Positions 61,710 to 64,000 of a DNA stretch of 64,000 nt are shown in pieces. Location: NCBI GenBank assembly GCA_030247885.1, contig JAPDRO010000012.1:248001-312000 (forward strand), given 5' to 3'. Below the pieces are notes generated by a model. The model worked only from the letters and a program-made list of their open reading frames with translations. It was not told the DNA's origin and searched no databases. Positions within the stretch are counted from its first letter, which is position 1, and every line of letters begins with the position of its first letter. The DNA is from Taxawa tesnikishii (nom. ined.). Lineage: Eukaryota > Ascomycota > Dothideomycetes > Dothideales. The translations under genes and the position numbers were made by a program.

Positions 61710-64000
61710 ATGCCTAGACGCAGATCCTCACCTCGCACCTTCTCCAGCATAACTCCCGCAGCGGTCAGGCGCCTGTACCGCTCCGCGTTCTCAACCCCTC
61801 GCGATCGCGGCAAGACTCGCAGCCCCATTGTAAACTTGCACCCCGACTGGCCCTACCATCGCCCCGTCCCACCACCAACCCCTCACCGCTCGCACCACCC
61901 ACGCCTCGAGACTCTGCTCCGCTCCACCCGTGGCATCGGCGCGGCTTGCCTCGACGCCATCCTCCACAACACCGGCGACGATCGCAGCGCCTGCGTCGAT
62001 GCCGTCCGCGCCGATACGCCCGAGAGGATTCAGTTCGCTCGGGCCATGCTCGAGATCCTCAAGCCGTTTGGTTGGGTGGGGCTGAAGAGGGGGAGATTGA
62101 GTTTTACAAGAATGAAGTGAGTATCAAGTAAGAAGGAAACCCCGGGCAAGGTTCTGAAGGGATTGGAACGAACCCGGTTGGCTGATTGCTCGTCTTGGCA
62201 GATCAGGAGGCTAGAGGCCGTGTTTGGGAGCGATGGGGGAGCGGTTGGAGAAAGTGGGCGTCCGGAGCATCACTCGGGGGAAGAGGGTATAGGGATGATG
62301 GCAGCGAGCAGGGTAATGGAGTTGATGGGAAGGGTGATGAACCGATGTGGGGAGGTCCGTCAGGTGCATCGTTAACGAGTGAGCCTGACGAGTATCGTAC
62401 GCACGGTGAACGCGAGTACAGGCAGCGTCTCCGTGTCGCCGGTTGGAGTGGAGATGTAGCTTCGTCTGCTTCTTTACAAACAATCCCGCAAGCGAGAGAC
62501 CGACTAACGGAAGGTGCGATACAAAAACAGACTCGTGGGGGCGAAGCGCCGGTCGATCCTCTTGAAGCGGCGTTGAATGTGCTCGAACCTCATCTTACAA
62601 CCGGAAACCGGGACGAGGCACTGACGGCTCTGGAAGACCACGTAGGAAGCGAGGGGCGTGCTGGAGAGGAGTTGCAAACCCGGACAGCTGTGGATCGCGC
62701 CCCTGGCGAACTCGATTATAGGCAGCGCCTCAACGAAGCCGGCGGACAGTCGTACGGAAGAGGAAGAGGAGGTGCAGTTTCTCCTGCTTCTTCGGAGGAG
62801 ACGGTCATTGCACCTCCAGTGGCAGTGCGTCAAGTAACAGAGGACGCCGACCATCATGGGTTAGACTATCCGGAGTACCTGCCCGATGCTGAACATTGTG
62901 GGCCAGTCGAAAACTTGGACCACGAACGAGAACAAGAGGCATGGGCCAACGAGTGGCGCGATGAAGATGCGGCAACCAGAGCCAGACGAGCAGCAATTCG
63001 AGCAAATGGACTCCGTGGCGAAAGGGAAGGTCATCCACCTGCGGCTGCAACGGATGATCATTGGCGGCAAGTCGAGGCACGCGAAGCCGCGCAGAGACAC
63101 GGTGGTGAGTGCGCAAACGGAGACAATGCGCTCCAAGAAGAGTTGGATCTCCGTCCACCGCGAGCTACCTGGGACCCTCTCGCTCACGGCGCCAACCATA
63201 TGCCAACAGTAACGCTCAACCATCCCATTCCTGCTGCTGCTCCAGCGCGGCCAGTGCCACACTATGCGCCCACCTCATCTGGCTCGAGATCTTCGGTGCC
63301 ACGTTCCAACCCGGGCGGCATGGACAACAGCCCTCTCGCTGTCCAACCAGTAGGTGCAAGCCGGTACCAGCTTCCTGCTCACCCTGCGAATCAAGATATT
63401 CTCGAGCCACCGCCTACTGCTGACCAGAATAATGGGCAAGCTACCGCTCCGCAACAGCGGCGCCCAGGCTACGCGTCTTCTGCTTCATGGTCCACGATGC
63501 CACCCTCCAGCGCTGGTGGCGATGACAACGATGTTCTGGTTCAGCCGATGGGCGAGAACTACTATCAGCTTCCTGCGCACCTTGGGAACCAGAACGACAC
63601 TCCCCGTCCGCCATCTGCTTTCCGTTCTCCTTCGGTCCCTAATCGTCCTCCCTCAGCTCAAAAGTCCGGACAGCAACCCCGCCACGCCTATGCGGAGACG
63701 GTACCCGAGACGGTAGCACCACGTAGCGCACGTGTGAACTGTTCCCAACAGACATTGTTGCGTACCGTTTCGAACCCAGGCAGCGCTTCGAATCTGACGC
63801 TCCCGTTCCGGCACCCAGTCCAGGGCCGGTCCGCCAACCCGGCGCCGCCGAATCAGCAGGCCGGCTCACCAACTCAAGACGTCCTTGGGCCTCTTCCCAC
63901 TCTCACCCACCAAAACCTCGCACGCCATCAATCCCACCATTCAAAGTCTGGCCCGTCCACAGCTGCAACGCACTCGAATTGGCGCTCACAGACCGCACGC
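61710..64000 (+). CDS. Large Pro/Gln/Arg-rich protein of unknown function, 3' end outside the window
   Basis: Exon 1 encodes MPRRRSSPRTFSSITPAAVR, then a helical stretch RSTRGIGAACLDAILHNTGD ... RIQFARAMLEILKPFGW. One missing base near 62078-62081 (GGGG) moves into EEGEIEFYKNE, followed by a GT-AG intron 62117-62201 and IRRLEAVFGSDGGAVGE. Another single-base deficit near 62337-62352 would join a frame that is open without a stop from 62342 to the window end (>550 codons). That long frame is Arg/Gln/Pro-rich with internal duplications: EREYRQRLRVAGW and ELDYRQRLNEAGG; RYQLPAHPANQD and YYQLPAHLGNQND. If the second join is wrong, the long frame starts as its own gene at the ATG 62345. Family unknown. 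Confidence 0.55.

Overview
The window is nuclear DNA of a filamentous ascomycete (Pezizomycotina; a Dothideomycete is my best guess, by inference only). The support is a GC-moderate genome with short 48-116 nt spliceosomal introns, a division-III chitin synthase, a TOM1/HUWE1-type ubiquitin ligase, Get2, a Serinc protein, and intron-containing nuclear tRNAs. There is no operon structure, rRNA, CRISPR array or intact transposon. Genes are separated by 0.1-2 kb.

Layout. A GT41 O-GlcNAc-transferase-like gene (0.3-5.4 kb, +) is followed by a sugar transporter, mitochondrial aspartate aminotransferase and the RVB1 AAA+ ATPase (6.6-12.7 kb, all -). Next come a mitochondrial ribosomal protein (13.1-13.9, +), GET2 (14.0-15.0, -), a 2H phosphoesterase (15.4-16.7, +), a chitin synthase (17.7-20.5, -) and a nodulin-like MFS carrier (23.2-24.8, -). 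Then come a Serinc protein (25.5-27.0, +), an aldo-keto reductase (27.7-28.7, +), a secreted haem peroxidase (29.4-31.1, +), a decayed aspartic protease (31.4-32.6, -) and a TPR-SET methyltransferase (34.1-36.2, +). Two intron-containing tRNAs (Arg-ACG, Glu-CTC) precede an uncharacterised membrane protein (37.7-38.8, -). The 12 kb TOM1 HECT E3 (40.8-52.9, -), a nuclear-looking unknown (54.0-55.5, -) and 6-phosphofructo-2-kinase/fructose-2,6-bisphosphatase (56.2-57.8, -) follow. Two lineage-specific unknowns (60.0-60.8, and 61.7 kb to the window edge, +) close the window.

Most genes are housekeeping: amino-acid and glycolytic control, chromatin remodelling, tail-anchored protein insertion, mitochondrial translation and cell wall synthesis. 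They do not form a pathway cluster. The peroxidase and broken protease form the only secreted/accessory-looking patch.

The strongest unexplained signal is that about twenty single-base deficits interrupt otherwise conserved reading frames. All have the same polarity (one base missing) and almost all lie in short homopolymers. Restoring one base at each site makes every complete gene model a whole number of codons. I read this as homopolymer under-calling in the assembly rather than mass pseudogenisation or programmed frameshifting. Anyone using this annotation should treat the broken frames as intact genes, except the aspartic protease.
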